Of a stretch of 64,000 nucleotides of DNA, positions 49,962-59,309 are shown piece by piece. This DNA comes from CF-39 sp031404235 (GTDB lineage Bacteria; Chloroflexota; Limnocylindria; P2-11E): NCBI GenBank assembly GCA_031404235.1, contig JANNHF010000143.1:24058-88057 (forward strand), written 5' to 3'. The first letter of the stretch is position 1. Each line of letters opens with the position of its first letter. The translations under genes were made by a program, and so were the position numbers. Under the pieces are notes generated by a model that was not told the origin of the DNA, searched no databases, and worked only from the letters and a program-made list of their open reading frames with translations.

Positions 49962-51047
49962 GTGAAGGCAGGAGCTGCAGTTCGGCGTCGTAGCCGAGTC
50001 CCTCGCGATGCATATCGCGCCACGGCGCGCTCGGTCGGCATCGCTCCACGGCTGCGGCGCCGCACCGTCATCCTCGACGCGGCGATCCTCGCCGTCGCTG
50101 GTGGATTCCTCATCTTCACCGGGCCGATCATCGGCGCGTCGGTCGGCGACGGCATCCGGCAGATCACCGCCAGCGTGAGCGAGTCATTCGCCGGCCAGCT
50201 CGGCAGCGGCCAGATCGAACTCCCGGCCGGCGGCGGCAATGTCGTCAGCGCGGAACCGGTCGTCAATGGCCTTCCCGACTTCACCCGCGACACGGAGCTC
50301 CAGCTCTCCGGGCGGGTGCCGTCATTCGCGCTCGCGCCGGGGCGCAGCGTCGAGATCGTGCTCAACGCAGCGGTCATCGCGAATGCCGAGCTGGATGACA
50401 CCGGCACGTTCGCGGCGTCGCTCAAGCTCAAGGACGGCGCGAACGCGATCGGACTCACGCTTCTGTCCGGCAAGGACGTGGTCGCGCGTTCCGCCTACAC
50501 GGTCATCCTCGACCGGCAACCGCCGACGCTCGACGTGCTCGGGCCCGTGGGCGGTGCGATCCTCGATGGCCCGAATGTTGTCGTGCAGGGCAAGACCGAA
50601 GTGGGCGCTTCGGTGACCGTGAACGGACGCACGATCGTGCCCGGACAGGACGGTTCGTTCAGCGAATCCTTCACGCCGCCGGTCGGACCGGTCGCGATCA
50701 CCGTCGTCGCGCGTGATCGCGCGGGCAATGAGACCACGGCGAAGGCCAACGTCACGCTGCGAGCGCCGAAGACGGCCGCGACGGTGGTGACCGTGACGCT
50801 CGATCGCACGCGAGTGCGCCCTGGAGAGATCGTCAATGCGCAGATCCGCGTGACCGAGAACGGCATACCGAAGGTCGGGACGCTCGCGACGCTGTCGGTG
50901 GGCGTGATCACGATCGGCAGCGCTGCCACCGATGTCTTCGGCAACGCCCGCATCGCGTTCGCGGCGCCGCCGAACGAGGGCGACGCCGCGGTCGTCGTGT
51001 TCGCGGCGGGGTCGTCCGGGAGGACTGCGCTCACCGTCGCGCGCTGA
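49962..51047 (+). CDS. membrane-anchored surface protein with bacterial Ig-like repeats
   Basis: Start GTG at 49962 has GGAGG four bases upstream. The 361-residue protein has a basic N-terminus (VRRRSRVPRDAYR, RLRRR) and one membrane anchor (DAAILAVAGGFLIFTGPIIG). An extracellular region follows with Ig-like beta repeats, for example PTLDVLGPVGGAILDGPNVV with VQGKTEVGASVTVNG, and a C-terminal domain with TVTLDRTRVRPGEIVNAQIR. It probably serves envelope structure or adhesion. A structured leader with its own promoter precedes it. No enzyme motif is visible. Confidence 0.75.
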   Translation: MKAGAAVRRRSRVPRDAYRATARSVGIAPRLRRRTVILDAAILAVAGGFLIFTGPIIGASVGDGIRQITASVSESFAGQLGSGQIELPAGGGNVVSAEPVVNGLPDFTRDTELQLSGRVPSFALAPGRSVEIVLNAAVIANAELDDTGTFAASLKLKDGANAIGLTLLSGKDVVARSAYTVILDRQPPTLDVLGPVGGAILDGPNVVVQGKTEVGASVTVNGRTIVPGQDGSFSESFTPPVGPVAITVVARDRAGNETTAKANVTLRAPKTAATVVTVTLDRTRVRPGEIVNAQIRVTENGIPKVGTLATLSVGVITIGSAATDVFGNARIAFAAPPNEGDAAVVVFAAGSSGRTALTVAR

Positions 51048-51069
51048 CCGACCCGGCGATACTGCCCCG

Positions 51070-52701
51070 GTGACTTCGGCGGACCTCGTCCTTTTCTCGC
51101 TCCTCGGCGGTACGGCGCTGCTCCTTTATGGAGTGCGCCTGGTGGGCGAAGGCCTGCAGCGCGCGGCTGGGACGCGCCTGCGGCACGTCCTCTCGACGCT
51201 CACCGGCAATCGCTTCAAGGCGCTTGCGGTCGGCGCGGGCGTGACGGCGGTGCTGCAATCCTCGAGCGCGACGACGGTGATGCTCGTCGGCTTCGCATCC
51301 GCAGGCCTGCTCTCGCTGCGCCAGACGATCGGGGTGATCCTCGGCGCCGACGTCGGCACGACGGTCACGGTGCAACTGCTCGCCTTTGACCTGCTCTCCG
51401 TCTCACCGCTCATCGTGTTCTTGGGCTGGCTCCTCTGGACTACGGGTCGCGGAACGGTCCGCTACATCGGCCAGGCGGTGCTCGGCTTTGGCTTCCTGTT
51501 CCTCGGTATGAAGCTCGTTTCCGAGGGGACCGCGCCGCTCGCGACCAGCGAGCTCTTCCGGGATCTCCTCGCCGCGCTCACTGGCCAGCCGCTGATCCTG
51601 TTCCTCGTCGCCGCGGTGTTCACGGCTCTCGTGCGATCGAGCGCCGCGGTCATCGGACTCGCATTGTCGCTCGCCGCCAGTGGCCTGATGCCGCTGTCGG
51701 GGGCGATCCCGATCATCTTCGGCGCGAACATCGGCACCGCCGCAACAGCACTCGTCGCCGCCATCGGGCAGAACGCAGAGGCGCTGCGGGTCGCGGCGGC
51801 GCACGCGGTCTTTAAGGTCGCAGGCGTGGCGCTCTTCATACCCTTCGCCGGCCTCTTCGCCGACCTCGTCGCGCGCACCGCGCCGGACGTGCCGCGGCAG
51901 ATAGCGAATGCTCACACGCTCTTCAACCTGATCCTCGCCGCCGTCTTCCTGCCGTTCACGCACTTCGCTGCGGATCTGTTCACGCGGCTCGTGCCCGACC
52001 GCACGACGACCTCGACCGGCGCCATCTACCTCAACCCACTGACGATCGACACGCCTGCGGTCGCGCTTGGGCAGGCGCTCCGGGAGACCCTGCGCATGGG
52101 TGACGTCGTCCTGCAGTCACTGCGCGACTCGATCACGGTGCTCGAGCGCGGAGACGAGCGGCTCATGAGCGAGGTCGTCGCGCGCGATGACGTCATCGAC
52201 CGGCTCGAGGAGGACATCAAACAGTTCCTGATCCGTCTGGGGCAACAGTCGCTCACCGAAGACCAGGCGGAGCGTGAGACCGCCCTCATCTTCGTCATCG
52301 CCAACCTCGAGGAGATCGGCGACGTCGTCGAGAAGAACCTCATGGAGCTCGCCGCGAAGAAGATCACGGGACACCACGTGTTCAGCCAGCAGGGCTGGTC
52401 CGAGATCCGCGAGCTGCACGCGAAGGTCGCCGAGAATCTCGAGCTGGCGATGTCCGCGCTGGCGTCGCAGGACCCGACCGTCGCCGAGAAGGTCATCCGC
52501 CACAAGAGCGTCGTGAACGTCCTCGAGCGTCGGCTCCGCCAGACGCACATCCAGCGTCTGCACGAGGGTCTGCCCGAATCGATCGACACGTCCAGCATCC
52601 ACCTCGATCTCCTGGCAAATCTGAAGCGCGCGAACTCTCTCGTTGCCGGAGTGGCGTACGCGGTCCTCGGACGTCACGCCGTGAAGGGTGCCGAGGAGTG
52701 A
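51070..52701 (+). CDS. Na+/phosphate cotransporter family protein (NptA-like) with PhoU-like tail
   Basis: The GTG at 51070, six bases after a GATACT box, starts the transporter (MTSADLVLFSLLGGTALLLY). The 543-residue protein has the twin QSSSATT-type motifs of the family (VLQSSSATTVMLVGFASAGL and a second, VRSSAAVIGLALSLAASG) and IFGANIGTAATALVAAIG, with about nine membrane segments. From residue 350 on, a PhoU-like helical domain of about 190 residues follows. It imports inorganic phosphate with sodium, or exports it under control of the tail. Confidence 0.93.
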   Translation: MTSADLVLFSLLGGTALLLYGVRLVGEGLQRAAGTRLRHVLSTLTGNRFKALAVGAGVTAVLQSSSATTVMLVGFASAGLLSLRQTIGVILGADVGTTVTVQLLAFDLLSVSPLIVFLGWLLWTTGRGTVRYIGQAVLGFGFLFLGMKLVSEGTAPLATSELFRDLLAALTGQPLILFLVAAVFTALVRSSAAVIGLALSLAASGLMPLSGAIPIIFGANIGTAATALVAAIGQNAEALRVAAAHAVFKVAGVALFIPFAGLFADLVARTAPDVPRQIANAHTLFNLILAAVFLPFTHFAADLFTRLVPDRTTTSTGAIYLNPLTIDTPAVALGQALRETLRMGDVVLQSLRDSITVLERGDERLMSEVVARDDVIDRLEEDIKQFLIRLGQQSLTEDQAERETALIFVIANLEEIGDVVEKNLMELAAKKITGHHVFSQQGWSEIRELHAKVAENLELAMSALASQDPTVAEKVIRHKSVVNVLERRLRQTHIQRLHEGLPESIDTSSIHLDLLANLKRANSLVAGVAYAVLGRHAVKGAEE

Positions 52702-52708
52702 CGCTCGC

Positions 52709-53428
52709 GTGAGCGGCCGCGCATTCGTGGGCACGTCCGGCTGGTCGTACACGTCGTGGCGGCCGAAGTTCTATCCCGAGGGCACGAAGAGCGCAGAGTT
52801 CCTGCGCTACTACGCGACGCGCTTGCGCACGATCGAGATCAACTACACCTTCAATCACCTTCCGACGGAGAAGAACGTCGCGGAGTGGACCGCAGCGACG
52901 CCCGATGACTTCATCTTCGGGCTGAAGGCCTCGCAGCAGATCACGCATCGCAAGCAGCTGCGCGAGCCCGGGGAGACGCTGCCGATCTTCTTCGACCGCG
53001 CGCGCCTGCTAGGGGCGCGACTCGGACCGATCCTGTTCCAGACGCCGCCCTGGGTGAAGCGCGACGACGACCGGCTCGCGATGTTCCTCGCGGCGCTGCC
53101 GCGCGACGTGCGCTGCGTGCTCGAGGTGCGTGACCCGTCGTGGTACGCGCCGGAGGTGTACGACCTGCTGCGTACGGCGAACGTCGCGCTCGTACACGCG
53201 GAGGGGGAGAAAGCTCCGTCGCCGGTCGAGACGCTCGGCGAGACCGCGGACTTCAGCTACGCGCGTCTGCGGACCGCCGCTGGCTACACCGACGAGGCGG
53301 TGGACGCATGGGCCGAGCGGTCACGCGAGATCCTCGCATGGGGCAAGGACGTGTATGCGTACTTCCGCCACGACGAGGACGGATCGAACGCCCTTTCCGC
53401 GGAGCGTCTGCGACGCGCGATCTCATAG
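52709..53428 (+). CDS. DUF72-family protein (YecE-like)
   Basis: Start GTG at 52709 is preferred, since GAGGAG lies eleven bases upstream. GTG at 52688 is also in frame. The 239-residue protein shows DUF72 motifs: GTSGWSYTSWRPKFYPEG, ATRLRTIEINYTFNHLPTE, FGLKASQQITHRKQL, ILFQTPPWVKRDDDRLAMFL and DVYAYFRHDEDGSNA. The fold is a TIM-barrel-like domain of unknown activity. It follows the phosphate transporter closely and is coupled to the next gene at ATAG. Confidence 0.93.
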   Translation: MSGRAFVGTSGWSYTSWRPKFYPEGTKSAEFLRYYATRLRTIEINYTFNHLPTEKNVAEWTAATPDDFIFGLKASQQITHRKQLREPGETLPIFFDRARLLGARLGPILFQTPPWVKRDDDRLAMFLAALPRDVRCVLEVRDPSWYAPEVYDLLRTANVALVHAEGEKAPSPVETLGETADFSYARLRTAAGYTDEAVDAWAERSREILAWGKDVYAYFRHDEDGSNALSAERLRRAIS

Positions 53429-53973
53429 CCACGGTCGCGATCGGCGGCGGGCTCGTCTTCATCCTGTTCGCACAGATCGCCCAGCGCCGCGCGGTCGCGA
53501 GACGCGGCGTGACCGTTCGGAGCGCCGGCGGCCCCGCCTCGCTCGTCCCGTACTTCTTCTGGGTGCCGTACGCGGTGATAGCCCTTCGGCCGGGCCCCGA
53601 GCTTGCCGTCCCCGATGCGCTCGGGTGGCTCGGCGTCGCCTTGAGCGTGGTCGGCGTGGCGTTCTCCCTGTGGTCGATCGTGACGCTGGGGCGTCACTAC
53701 GACCTCGTGCTGGAGGTGCATGCCGACCACGAGCTGGTGCGGAACGGGCCCTACGCGCTGGTGCGCCATCCCGTGTACACCGGCCTCGCGCTGCACTTCG
53801 CGGGTGTGTGCCTTGGCACCGGTAACGTCCTGCTTACCTTGGGGACGCTGTTCGTCTCGTATCCCGCCTTCTTTCTGCGCGCTCACGCCGAAGAGGCCCT
53901 GCTGCGCGAGAGATTCGGGGCCGAGTACGACAAGTACGCCCAAGAGGTCCCAATGCTTGTGCCGCTGCCTTAG
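53425..53973 (+). CDS. isoprenylcysteine carboxyl methyltransferase-like membrane protein
   Basis: The product has several membrane segments and the ICMT/PEMT signature RNGPYALVRHPVYTGLALHF with the C-terminal EEALLRERFGAEYDKYAQEV. These motifs bind SAM and the substrate headgroup in this family. No ATG, GTG or TTG exists near the natural N-terminus. The frame fits an ATA start at 53425 overlapping the DUF72 TAG stop (MATVAIGGGLVFILFAQIAQ). The nearest orthodox starts (ATG 53338 and 53308) would add a hydrophilic, Arg-rich extension. The start is therefore uncertain. Confidence 0.8.
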   Translation: MATVAIGGGLVFILFAQIAQRRAVARRGVTVRSAGGPASLVPYFFWVPYAVIALRPGPELAVPDALGWLGVALSVVGVAFSLWSIVTLGRHYDLVLEVHADHELVRNGPYALVRHPVYTGLALHFAGVCLGTGNVLLTLGTLFVSYPAFFLRAHAEEALLRERFGAEYDKYAQEVPMLVPLP

Positions 53974-54014
53974 CCTTCCGTCCAGGGGAGCTAGGTCACG
54001 CTTAGGAGGGAAAG

Positions 54015-54407
54015 ATGAACTGGCTCGCCGTCATCATTGCGGCTGTCGCGAACATCGTCATCGGCACTCTCTGGTACGGAACGTGGGCCTTCGGCAAGAG
54101 CTGGATCCAGCTCTCCGGACGAAACATGGGCGAAGGCATGCAGGCTGGCCCGCTCTACGCGCTCACCGCAGTCGCCGCGGTCGTTCAGGCGATCACGATG
54201 GCCTGGTTCGTCGGCCAGACGGGCGCCAACAGCGGCGCGGCCGGAGCGATCGTCGGGCTCTACGTCGGGCTTGGCTTCGTCGCCGCGGCGATGTTCGCCG
54301 AGGTCCTATTCGCGGGTCGGCACCCGCGCCTCTTCGCCATCATTGCCGGCTACTCGGTAGTCGCGCTCGTCGTGCAGGGAGCGATCATCGGATTCCTCGG
54401 GGCCTGA
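54015..54407 (+). CDS. DUF1761 membrane protein
   Basis: A strong ribosome-binding site (AGGAGGG) precedes this 130-residue, four-segment membrane protein: NWLAVIIAAVANIVIGTLWY, YALTAVAAVVQAITMAWFVG, AIVGLYVGLGFVAAAMFAEV and FAIIAGYSVVALVVQGAIIG. The N-terminal NxxxGxxWYG and the overall pattern match DUF1761, which is of unknown function. It converges on the antiporter gene with 4 bp between. Confidence 0.85.
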   Translation: MNWLAVIIAAVANIVIGTLWYGTWAFGKSWIQLSGRNMGEGMQAGPLYALTAVAAVVQAITMAWFVGQTGANSGAAGAIVGLYVGLGFVAAAMFAEVLFAGRHPRLFAIIAGYSVVALVVQGAIIGFLGA

Positions 54408-54411
54408 TCCG

Positions 54412-55545
54412 CTAGGCGGCTTTCGGGAACAGACGCGCGCCGACCGCCGACGCGGCGATGGTGACCGCCGCGGCGGCGAGCACGGCGCTGAATTGTCCGG
54501 ATGACACGACGCCGGCGGCGAGGCCAAGGCCTGCGACGACGAAGCTGAACTCGCCGATCTGGCCCAGGCCGACGCCGAGCTGCGCGCGCCGCGCCGGCAC
54601 CGAGAACACCTTGGCGAGCACGGCGATCGTCACGATCTTCAGCGCGACGAGAAGGAGCACGACAAGGAGCACGCCGCCTTCGCTCACGACCGCGGCCGGC
54701 TCCACCAGAGTGCCTATCGCGACGAAGAACATCACCGCGAAGAGGTCGCGGAACGGCAGCACCTCACGGCGGGCCTCCTGCGCCTCGGGTCGGATCGAGA
54801 GCAGGAGTCCGGCGACGAACGCCGCCAACGCGACCGGGACGCCGAATACCACAGCACCGATCCCCGCGTTGGCGAGCGCGACCGAGACAGCGACGATCAA
54901 GAAGCTGTCCGGTTGCTCGCGCACGCGGGCCAGAAGCCAGGGCATGACGACGAGCTGCGCCACCGCGGCGAAGCCGATGAACGCGATCGCCTTCGCGAAC
55001 GCGAGCGCTGCCGGGTCACCGCTCGGAGCAAGGAGCACCGTGAGGATCGTCGCCGCGACGAGCGTGACAGCGTCCTGGAGGATCGCCCAGACAACGAGCG
55101 CGCGGTCCGTCACCGGGTCGGTCGTGCGCTTTCGGCTGCGGGTGATGTTGACCACGACAACGGAGCTCGAGAGCGCGACGGCGAGACCCAGCGTCACCGC
55201 GCCGAGGACACCGCTGCCCAGCCACGTGAACGCGAGCGCACCCGCAAGCGTGCCGAGCGCGACCTGCAGCGGCACGGCGAGGATGATCCCGCGCGGCTCG
55301 CGACGCAGCGCGCGCAGGTCGAGCTCGATGCCCACCTCGAACAGCAGGAGGACGACGCCGACGTCGGCGAGGACCTGGATCTGCTCCCGATCGGCGACGT
55401 ACCCCGGCGTGAAGGGACCGACGAGGAGACCGACGATGAGATACCCGAGGACCGCGGGTAGTCCGAGGCGCCGGCTGAGCGCGCCGGCGAGCGCGGCCGC
55501 GAGAAGCACGACGCCGATCTCGAGGACGGGGGCGGCCTGGGGCAT
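54412..55545 (-). CDS. CPA2-type cation:proton antiporter (KefB-like), membrane domain only
   Basis: The 377-residue protein has about 12 hydrophobic segments and CPA2 motifs: LGLPAVLGYLIVGLLVGPF, LLLFEVGIELDLRALRR, GLAVALSSSVVVVNI and LVVWAILQDAVTLVAATIL with the ion-binding aspartate. LGQIGEFSFVVAGLGLAAG lies near the end. It ends after the membrane domain, with no TrkA-N (RCK) tail of the kind KefB and KefC carry. It exchanges K+ or Na+ for protons. Confidence 0.93.
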   Translation of the reverse strand: MPQAAPVLEIGVVLLAAALAGALSRRLGLPAVLGYLIVGLLVGPFTPGYVADREQIQVLADVGVVLLLFEVGIELDLRALRREPRGIILAVPLQVALGTLAGALAFTWLGSGVLGAVTLGLAVALSSSVVVVNITRSRKRTTDPVTDRALVVWAILQDAVTLVAATILTVLLAPSGDPAALAFAKAIAFIGFAAVAQLVVMPWLLARVREQPDSFLIVAVSVALANAGIGAVVFGVPVALAAFVAGLLLSIRPEAQEARREVLPFRDLFAVMFFVAIGTLVEPAAVVSEGGVLLVVLLLVALKIVTIAVLAKVFSVPARRAQLGVGLGQIGEFSFVVAGLGLAAGVVSSGQFSAVLAAAAVTIAASAVGARLFPKAA

Positions 55546-55600
55546 GTCGGCAGGCTAGAGGACCAGGCGATGCGCTGGTGGCTGACGCAGGCGAGTGGCT

Positions 55601-57730
55601 CTAGCCCGAGGGCACGTCCCAGTCGGTGGGAAGGATGTGGATCCAGGTCTGCCCCGGCGAAAGGTAGATCTTCTGGTTGTAGAAGTTCGTGAACACGAAC
55701 GGGTCTGTGAACGACGCGCGCGACCAGATGCCGTCCTGACGCCGGCCGTCGCGGAAGACGCTCGCTTTGCCGACACCGGTGAGGCGCATGTCGAGGCTCG
55801 CCGCGCCGCCCGCGTCGTCCCTGACGTCCGTTGCCCAGATATCGGTGTTGATGATCACGATGTTGCGGGCCGCGATCGCCTGCCCGTTCATCCCATCGAT
55901 CTCGCGCCGGTAGTTGAGCGCCGAGCTCGCGCTCTGCAGGCGGGCGTAGGTGTGCGACGGGGCGTCGTACTCGTACCGCACGCGCGCGTCGAGCCGATAG
56001 GGGATCAGCAGTGCGCTCGCGGAGATGCTGCCGATGAAGCCTCCGGCGGTGTCGGCATGTTGTGCCGAGCTGAGGAAGTCCCAACGCGGCACGTCGACCG
56101 GGAGTCCGCCGCCGACCGAGTTCGACGCCTCGCGCAGCGCCTGCGACGAGGTGAAGAGGTTGTGCGGCGCGACCTTCCCGTCGACGTTCGTTCGGTAGAA
56201 GGTGCTGCCCTGTCCGAGCTGTGGTGAAACGCCGACGTAGGCGCCGCGCTCGATGTCCTCGCGCACGAGGCGCTCCATGAGCTGCGACGCACCGGAGAAG
56301 ACGAGCGAGCCGCGCACCATCGGCGTCGTGTAGCGGTCGGAGAAGCGCACGCTGCGTACGGCGCCGATCGTGTCCGGATCCTGCGAGTGGAAGTACGCGG
56401 CGAGCCGCGTGATGAAGCCCTCGACGAGGAGCTCCATGACCATGTCCGCCTGGCTGATGCCGTAGTGCGGGCGCGCGTTCGGCGCGTTGTCGATCTTCAC
56501 GGCGAGCGGCCGACGCAGCGGACTCGGCCCGCCCGCGGTGACCTGCATCCCGTTCAGCGGCCAGCACGAGACGCACGCGAGCTTCTGTACCTCGCCGGGT
56601 GGCGTGATCCAGGCGTCCGGCTGATAGGTGAACGCCGCCGTGCCGGTGTTGTTCAGTGCGCCGACGTGCGTCGTGCCGTCGCCGAGCGCCGAGACGGTCG
56701 CGGCGTCCGCCTTGCCGTCCTTGTTCCAGTCGCCGGCGACGAGTCCGGTCGCATTCCACGACAGCATCGCGGGCCCGAACGTCGCGATGCCGCTGACGTC
56801 GCGAAGCGCGAAGCGCGACGCGGCCGACATCATGTGCAGGCGCGTGCTGCCGTCGGCGTAGGCGTACATCGAGAGGATGTCGGTCTTCCCGTCGCCGTCG
56901 ACGTCCGCTGTCGCCCACTTCGCGCGCGTGACGTCGAAGAATCCGTCAGGCGAGGTCCACATTCCCGCGAATCCGCCGATCGGCTGCACTCCGAGCGGTG
57001 AAGGATCGAAGATGTGGACCTTGATCTGGAAGTTCGGGTACTGGTAGATCATCGCAACCTGATCGACGCCGTCCGTGCGCGTGAAGTGCCCGGTCAGGAA
57101 GCGCGCTTTCCCCGAATCGATCTGTCCGGGACCCGAGTCATACGCGCCGCCGTCGCCGGCGTAGAGCAGTCCCGATCCGGTGGCGATGAGGTAGAGGAAC
57201 TTCAGTTGGAAGCTATCGAGCTGATAGGGGATGAGCAGTCCGGTCTTGGGCGTGCCGTCCCAGACGCCCGCCAGCACTCCCTGAGCACGGTTCCAGTCGA
57301 ACATCGTGTGCCGGAACCAACCGGCATTCCCCGTGTAGGCGAAGCCCGTTCCGGTCGAGAGCCACACGAGCATCCGGACCGTGAAGTTGCCGTCGTTGTA
57401 GAGCACCGCGATGTCGGTCTTCTTGTCGCCGCTCAGGTCGACCGCGACCGGCTTCATCCTGGAGAGGTCGAACTGGTTCGCACCCGCGAGGAACCACTCG
57501 ATGTGCGTGAACTTCCCGTCAGCGCCGCGGTCGAGCATGACGATCCGCAGTCCGAAGTCGTCGTTCGGGTCGTAGAGGGTCGCGATCTGCTGCGCGCCGT
57601 TGCCGCGGAAGTCGCCGACCAGCGTGAAGCCGTTCGCCAGGGTCTGTCCTGCGGAGCTGCCGCCGGGCGCCACCGCTGGAACGAGGGTCACGGACAGCAC
57701 CAGCGTCAGGAAAAGAGCGAAGAGCCTCAC
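55601..57730 (-). CDS. secreted FG-GAP-like repeat protein fused to a DUF3048 (YerB) domain
   Basis: Start GTG at 57730 gives a signal peptide (MRLFALFLTLVLSVTLVPAV), with a longer in-frame option to 57838. Of about 709 residues, the N-terminal ~380 carry repeats of the FG-GAP/VCBS type (GDFRGNGAQQIATLYDP, VDVDGDGKTDILSMY, GDWNKDGKADAATVSALGDG). The C-terminal ~320 match DUF3048: RRPLAVKIDNAPNARPHYG, ISQADMVMELLVEGFITRLA and GAVRSVRFSDRY. It is secreted, probably for envelope or extracellular use. The DUF3048 function is unknown. Confidence 0.82.
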   Translation of the reverse strand: MRLFALFLTLVLSVTLVPAVAPGGSSAGQTLANGFTLVGDFRGNGAQQIATLYDPNDDFGLRIVMLDRGADGKFTHIEWFLAGANQFDLSRMKPVAVDLSGDKKTDIAVLYNDGNFTVRMLVWLSTGTGFAYTGNAGWFRHTMFDWNRAQGVLAGVWDGTPKTGLLIPYQLDSFQLKFLYLIATGSGLLYAGDGGAYDSGPGQIDSGKARFLTGHFTRTDGVDQVAMIYQYPNFQIKVHIFDPSPLGVQPIGGFAGMWTSPDGFFDVTRAKWATADVDGDGKTDILSMYAYADGSTRLHMMSAASRFALRDVSGIATFGPAMLSWNATGLVAGDWNKDGKADAATVSALGDGTTHVGALNNTGTAAFTYQPDAWITPPGEVQKLACVSCWPLNGMQVTAGGPSPLRRPLAVKIDNAPNARPHYGISQADMVMELLVEGFITRLAAYFHSQDPDTIGAVRSVRFSDRYTTPMVRGSLVFSGASQLMERLVREDIERGAYVGVSPQLGQGSTFYRTNVDGKVAPHNLFTSSQALREASNSVGGGLPVDVPRWDFLSSAQHADTAGGFIGSISASALLIPYRLDARVRYEYDAPSHTYARLQSASSALNYRREIDGMNGQAIAARNIVIINTDIWATDVRDDAGGAASLDMRLTGVGKASVFRDGRRQDGIWSRASFTDPFVFTNFYNQKIYLSPGQTWIHILPTDWDVPSG

Positions 57731-57803
57731 AAGCGCCAGAACGTGCGATGCGACCGTTTCGTGACGGCCCGCCAGCCTGCGTGCCGCATCCGCGTCGTAT
57801 CGG

Positions 57804-59309
57804 TCAGGCGAACATCCGCTCTTCGTAGGGAACGGCACCGATCGCGTCGCGCTTGGACCGGCCGGAAAGGAGGTGCTCGGCCATGGTGATGCCCATCTCC
57901 GACGAGATGTCCATGTCGACGTACTTGTACAGGCCCTGGCGACCGCCGGTCACGAGACTGTCGAAGCGCAGGAGCTCGTTCACGAGCGTCTCCATCGCCG
58001 CTTCGAATCCGACCATGTAGACCGGGTAGCCGGTGGTCGAACGGAGGACGACGGACTCGGCCAGGTCCTCCTCACGGCAGAAACCCTCCGCCGCGAGCTC
58101 CCGGGCGCAGCGCCGGCCGAGATCGTCGGCGGACGCCGTCCAGATCGCGTCGCCGGTCTCGCAAGTGATGTCGCAGATCACGACCGTTTCGTCGGGCGGG
58201 CAGATCTCAGTTCCGCCGTAGTTCCGAGTCTCCGAGACGCGGTTGAACGTCTTGTCCTGGAAATACACGGACTGCGCCGGAAGCACCTTCGGCTTCTTGA
58301 AACGCAGACCGACGATCGTGAGCGCGCGGAAGCGGAGCACCCGGGCCGCCTCTCGCGCGTCGGACGACACGCCCTCGCCGAGTAGCGCGAAGAGCGCCGG
58401 TAGCGGAAGTGTGCTGACCACGCGGTCGCACTCGATCCGCTCCTCCGGACCTTCGAACCGGTACGTATCGAGCTGCGGCTCCGTCCCCGACGCCATGAGA
58501 CAGAGCTGCCCGCCCTGCGCCGTCGACGCGACCCTTCGGTAGCGGACCGTGACGCGCTCGCCGGTGAGTGCGAGGCCGGTGACGAGGGCGCGGGTCAGAA
58601 CGCGGTTCTCCGCGGACGCCGCGGAGATGCGGTCGGCCATCCGACGCGAGATGAGCCCAGCGCCTTTCGGCGGGTAGTACAGCTGCACGACGAGCGGGGC
58701 GTACTTGTGCTCGTCCTCGGTGATCTTGCCCTTGCTCTTGCGGAACGAGCTCACCGCCACCTTCCACAGGTTGATCTGCGGGATCCGGTGCCGGGCGAAG
58801 GACGCGGCCAGCTGCGAGGGTGGCATCCCCCAGACCTTCTGCGTGTACGGCCCGAAGAACATGTCGTAGAGCGTCCTTCCCATGCCCTGGATGACCCAGT
58901 CCTCCGCGGAGATCATCTTCCGCGGCCAGACACGCTTCCGCACGACCTCCACGAAGTAGTCGAAGAACGCCCGCGCCACCAGAAGCGGCGACATGCTGCG
59001 CGCGATGTCCATCGCCTCGAGCGGGTACTTGTAGTAGCGGCCGCGGAATTTGATGCGAACGTTCTTCGCCTGCGCCGGGAAGCCGTCCGACGCGATCTCC
59101 TTGAACATGTCGAGCACTCGCTGATTGCGCGCGTGGTACGCGTGCGGTCCGAAGTCGAAACCGGCGCCGGTAGAGCCGCGTAGTGTCGTCGCGAGACCCC
59201 CGAGGAAGTCCTGGGCCTCCAGCACCGTCACCCGTTCGCCCCGCTCGGCCAGCGTGAAACCTGCGGCGAGCCCACAGATGCCGCCGCCGAGCACGACCGT
59301 ATGGCTCAG
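57804..59309 (-). CDS. FAD-dependent oxidoreductase (amine-oxidase/protoporphyrinogen-oxidase-like)
   Basis: The flavin dinucleotide motif VVLGGGICGLAAGFTLAERG sits at the very N-terminus, with EAQDFLGGLATTLRG next. The 501-residue protein then has FDFGPHAYHARNQRVLDMF and a C-terminal Rossmann return (YKYVDMDISSEMGITMAEHL). The likely start is CTG at 59309 overlapping the sucD TGA (CTGA), giving MSHTVVLGGG. GTG at 59294 would cut the first beta-strand short. The family includes protoporphyrinogen oxidases, UDP-galactopyranose mutase-like and carotenoid-type enzymes. The substrate is not clear. Confidence 0.78.
   Translation of the reverse strand: MSHTVVLGGGICGLAAGFTLAERGERVTVLEAQDFLGGLATTLRGSTGAGFDFGPHAYHARNQRVLDMFKEIASDGFPAQAKNVRIKFRGRYYKYPLEAMDIARSMSPLLVARAFFDYFVEVVRKRVWPRKMISAEDWVIQGMGRTLYDMFFGPYTQKVWGMPPSQLAASFARHRIPQINLWKVAVSSFRKSKGKITEDEHKYAPLVVQLYYPPKGAGLISRRMADRISAASAENRVLTRALVTGLALTGERVTVRYRRVASTAQGGQLCLMASGTEPQLDTYRFEGPEERIECDRVVSTLPLPALFALLGEGVSSDAREAARVLRFRALTIVGLRFKKPKVLPAQSVYFQDKTFNRVSETRNYGGTEICPPDETVVICDITCETGDAIWTASADDLGRRCARELAAEGFCREEDLAESVVLRSTTGYPVYMVGFEAAMETLVNELLRFDSLVTGGRQGLYKYVDMDISSEMGITMAEHLLSGRSKRDAIGAVPYEERMFA

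Noticed and set aside
53140..53424. Extended N-terminus of the ICMT-like protein from GTG 53140
   Set aside because: This part lies out of frame inside the DUF72 gene, is Arg/Gly-rich and lacks family similarity. The true N-terminus must be near 53425.
55194..56918. A 574-residue minus-strand open frame in another frame
   Set aside because: It overlaps the antiporter and DUF3048 genes out of frame and shows no motifs.
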